Origin: Candidatus Iainarchaeum sp.
GTDB lineage: Archaea; Iainarchaeota; Iainarchaeia; Iainarchaeales; GCA-2688035
Direction: 5' to 3'
Assembly (NCBI GenBank): GCA_017610245.1
Contig: JAFCCK010000055.1
Coordinates: forward strand, 1-6,369
Length of the DNA stretch: 6,369 nucleotides
Below, one piece after another: positions 4,674-6,369 of the stretch; position 1 is the stretch's first letter; each line of letters starts with the position of its first letter. The notes under the pieces are model-generated. The model did not search any database. It was not told where the DNA came from and saw nothing but the letters and a program-made list of their open reading frames with translations. A program made the position numbers and the translations under genes.

Positions 4674-5492
4674 ATGGGTGCTTTTAAATTGGATGAGGCA
4701 GACATAAGCAAAGCAATCATTAGCTCCTATCTGGAAGAACTGCATGGTCTAACAGAAACAGATGTTATTGTTGTAGGGAGCGGTCCAGCAGGGAGTGTTG
4801 CTGCAAGAAAGCTTGCAGGGGCAGGAGCAAAAACATTGATAATGGAGAGGAACATCAAGCCAGGAGGGGGCATGTTTCTTGGCGGGATGCTGATGAATAA
4901 GCTGGTAGTGGAAAAGCCGGCTGAAAGAATTTTGATTGAAGCCAATGTAAATTCCCTAAAGCCCTATAAGGAAAACTTATTTGTTGCAGATGCCTACGAG
5001 GTTTCAGTGAAATTGCTGGGAAAGGCATTTGATGCAGGGGCAAAAATGCTCAATGGCGTTGAAGTGGTTGATGTAATTTACAGGAAGGATGGAATTAAAG
5101 GAGTGGTTGCAAACTGGCATGCTGTAAGTGAATTGCCTAGCTGGATTACCTGTGTTGACCCACTTGCATTCAAGAGCAAGATGGTGATTGACGCAACAGG
5201 TCATAGGGCAGAGGTTGCAAAGGTTGCTGGGGAGAAGATAGGTTTCCAAGTAGAAGGGAGAGAGGGCAGCATGTGGGCCGAGGAAGCGGAAAAAGCAACC
5301 GTTGAAAACACAACAGAAATATATCCCGGGCTGATTGTAGCAGGGATGGCAGCTAATGGTGCCTTTGGCCTGCCCAGGATGGGCCCGATTTTTGGGGCAA
5401 TGTTCCTGTCAGGGGAAAAGGCAGCGAAGCTTGCCCTGGAAAAGATAGGGAAAAAGAAAAGCGCGGAAAGTGCTGAAAAAGCCTATCTTTAA
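4674..5492 (+). CDS. thi4: Thi4-type thiazole synthase
   Basis: Thi4 builds the thiazole half of thiamine from NAD, glycine and a sulfur source, giving ADP-thiazole. The protein has 272 residues from this start. Features: a dinucleotide-binding strand-turn-helix VIVVGSGPAGSVAA (32-45) with the acidic residue of MERN; the PGGGMFLGG loop; ITCVDP; DATGH; and a C-terminal LPRMGPIFGAMFLSGEKAA. Cys160 in TCVDP aligns by motif with yeast Cys205, which gives up its sulfur in a single-turnover reaction; the Methanocaldococcus enzyme has histidine there and uses free sulfide. This copy may therefore be the cysteine type, as in haloarchaea. I prefer ATG 4674, with GGGGTG six bases upstream; GTG at 4665 would add MVP. 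Databases often mislabel the family ribose-1,5-bisphosphate isomerase. Together with thiC, thiE and thiL it gives most of the pathway. Confidence 0.94.
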   Translation: MGAFKLDEADISKAIISSYLEELHGLTETDVIVVGSGPAGSVAARKLAGAGAKTLIMERNIKPGGGMFLGGMLMNKLVVEKPAERILIEANVNSLKPYKENLFVADAYEVSVKLLGKAFDAGAKMLNGVEVVDVIYRKDGIKGVVANWHAVSELPSWITCVDPLAFKSKMVIDATGHRAEVAKVAGEKIGFQVEGREGSMWAEEAEKATVENTTEIYPGLIVAGMAANGAFGLPRMGPIFGAMFLSGEKAAKLALEKIGKKKSAESAEKAYL

Positions 5493-5520
5493 TTTTTTCC
5501 TCTTTTTATGCTCTTTTTTT
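5493..5520 (+). terminator. Multiple T-run terminator after thi4
   Basis: Directly after the thi4 TAA there are runs of six, five and seven T residues (5493-5498, 5503-5507, 5514-5520) with no hairpin, the usual form of an archaeal terminator. It should separate thi4 from the downstream prenyltransferase gene. Confidence 0.7.
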
Positions 5521-5526
5521 AAATTA
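5518..5526 (+). promoter_or_regulatory. TATA-like box of the UbiA-family gene
   Basis: TTTAAATTA is centred about 32 bases before the ATG at 5554, so transcription would start only a few bases before the start codon. The bases before that ATG (TTTGATTTAG) hold no Shine-Dalgarno motif, which fits a nearly leaderless mRNA. Confidence 0.45.
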
Positions 5527-5553
5527 TTTTAGATAATAATAGATTTGATTTAG

Positions 5554-6369
5554 ATGAGCATAAAGGCATACCTGGAAATTTTAAGGCCTTTGAACTGCGT
5601 AATGGCAGCCATCGGGGTTTTCATCGGATACAGCATTGCAATGCTGGGAATTTCCTTCAGCATTCCGCTTGCAATTGCAATGGCTGTCGCTTTTCTTGTG
5701 TGTGGAGCTGGAATTGCAATCAATGATGTATATGATGCAGCAATAGATGCCCACTTACACCCAAACAAGCCGATTCCGAGCGGCAGGGTTTCCGCAAGGG
5801 CTGTGCTGTACTATTCCCTTGTGCTTTTCCTGCTCGCAAACCTTGTTGCATTCTATTATCTGCCCCTGCAGAGCTTTGCAATTGCTTTTGCATTCACTCT
5901 ACTCTTCATTGCCTATTCAAAGTATTTGCCAAAATTCAAATATCTCGGCAACTGGGTTGTTGCTTCTGGTACAGCATTCACCCTTATTTTTGGGGCATCT
6001 CTCCCCAGCAATTACGGTATTGTTCTATTTTTCGCGCTCGCAGCGTTGCTTGCAAATGCTGCCAGGGAGATTGTAAAGGACATTGAGGACATGCAGCAGG
6101 ATAGGGGCTTCAAGGTTAGCCTTCCAATGGTTGCAGGCATTTCAGCATCAAAGTATCTTGTGCTTGGGTGCCTGCTTGCAGCTGTTGTTCTCAGCTATGT
6201 CCCCTGGCTTGCGTTTTCCTTCGGTGGCATTGCTTTTTTTGCTCTTCTTTCAATTGCAAACATTGGCTTTCTTTACTCTTTTAAGTTTGTTGTAGCACAA
6301 AATTACAGTAAGGTACAGAAGATGCATAAGGCTGCAATGCTTCTCGCTTTGATTGCTTTTCTCAGCGGG
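5554..6369 (+). CDS. UbiA-family prenyltransferase, probable digeranylgeranylglyceryl phosphate synthase (3' end cut by the window)
   Basis: The frame is open from ATG 5554 to the edge, 272 codons without a stop, nearly the full length of the family. The protein is an integral membrane enzyme with about eight hydrophobic segments. It carries both aspartate-rich prenyl-diphosphate/Mg motifs: NDVYDAAID (57-65) followed by NKPIPSGRVS, and KDIEDMQQD (175-183) followed by RG and LPM. The REIVKDIED form of the second motif is typical of archaeal geranylgeranylglycerol-phosphate geranylgeranyltransferase, which adds the second C20 chain to archaeal ether lipids. The visible end (SKVQKMHKAAMLLALIAFLSG) looks like the family's last helix, so only a few residues are missing. 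Other UbiA members that prenylate quinone or other ring acceptors cannot be fully excluded. It follows the thi4 terminator and appears to have its own promoter; no functional link to thiamine is expected. Confidence 0.9.
   Translation, partial: MSIKAYLEILRPLNCVMAAIGVFIGYSIAMLGISFSIPLAIAMAVAFLVCGAGIAINDVYDAAIDAHLHPNKPIPSGRVSARAVLYYSLVLFLLANLVAFYYLPLQSFAIAFAFTLLFIAYSKYLPKFKYLGNWVVASGTAFTLIFGASLPSNYGIVLFFALAALLANAAREIVKDIEDMQQDRGFKVSLPMVAGISASKYLVLGCLLAAVVLSYVPWLAFSFGGIAFFALLSIANIGFLYSFKFVVAQNYSKVQKMHKAAMLLALIAFLSG

Noticed and set aside
4674..5492. Ribose-1,5-bisphosphate isomerase as the product of the Thi4 gene
   Set aside because: This name is a common database label for the family. The FAD/NAD-type GxGxxG fold, PGGG loop and CVDP/ATGH motifs point to thiazole synthase, and the other thiamine genes agree.
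5550..6295. Several short open frames on both strands across the right end (for example minus 5550-5768 and plus 5747-6076)
   Set aside because: They are out of frame with the continuous 272-codon UbiA-family reading frame that carries both aspartate-rich motifs and runs to the window edge.
1..6369. CRISPR array, insertion sequence or transposase
   Set aside because: No regularly spaced repeats, no transposase motifs and no terminal inverted repeats flanking a gene were seen anywhere in the window.

Overview
The window is archaeal. Evidence: an L40e ribosomal protein gene, a tRNA gene with no encoded CCA and a bulge-helix-bulge type intron, TATA-like boxes about 25 bases ahead of several starts, Shine-Dalgarno motifs of the GGTGA/GGAGG type, oligo-T terminators, a Thi4-type thiazole synthase, and a UbiA prenyltransferase of the kind that makes archaeal ether lipids. 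Several proteins are lysine-rich. A DPANN-type or deep euryarchaeal lineage would fit, but nothing in 6.4 kb fixes the phylum.

Layout. At the left edge, on the minus strand, is a hicB antitoxin gene followed by the first codons of hicA, which runs off the window. Just upstream on the same strand is tRNA-Glu(UUC), whose D-loop carries an apparent 35-base intron. Divergent from it, on the plus strand, is rpl40e. It converges end to end with a compact minus-strand thiamine operon read thiE-thiC-thiL (3489 down to 700), whose genes overlap by 23 and 4 bases. A 220-base intergenic region (3490-3709) holds candidate promoters, a potential three-stem element and an inverted repeat. It separates thiE from a divergent plus-strand gene for an unrecognised small protein-kinase-fold protein (3710-4576). 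After that come thi4 (4674-5492), a T-rich terminator and a UbiA-family gene cut by the right edge (5554-6369), all on the plus strand. No gene-free stretch exceeds 300 bases.

How the genes work together. ThiC makes the pyrimidine phosphate, Thi4 makes the adenylated thiazole, ThiE joins the two halves and ThiL converts thiamine monophosphate to the diphosphate cofactor. The window therefore holds four steps of de novo thiamine diphosphate synthesis. HMP-phosphate kinase (ThiD) and the hydrolase that releases thiazole phosphate from the Thi4 product are not here. The kinase-like gene lies between the two thiamine units, but no link to thiamine is shown.

Most worth a second look: the D-loop intron in tRNA-Glu, the atypical kinase (HRD histidine replaced by proline, basic N-terminal extension), the cysteine at the sulfur-donor position of Thi4, the shortened cysteine motif of ThiC, and the structured region between thiE and the kinase gene.
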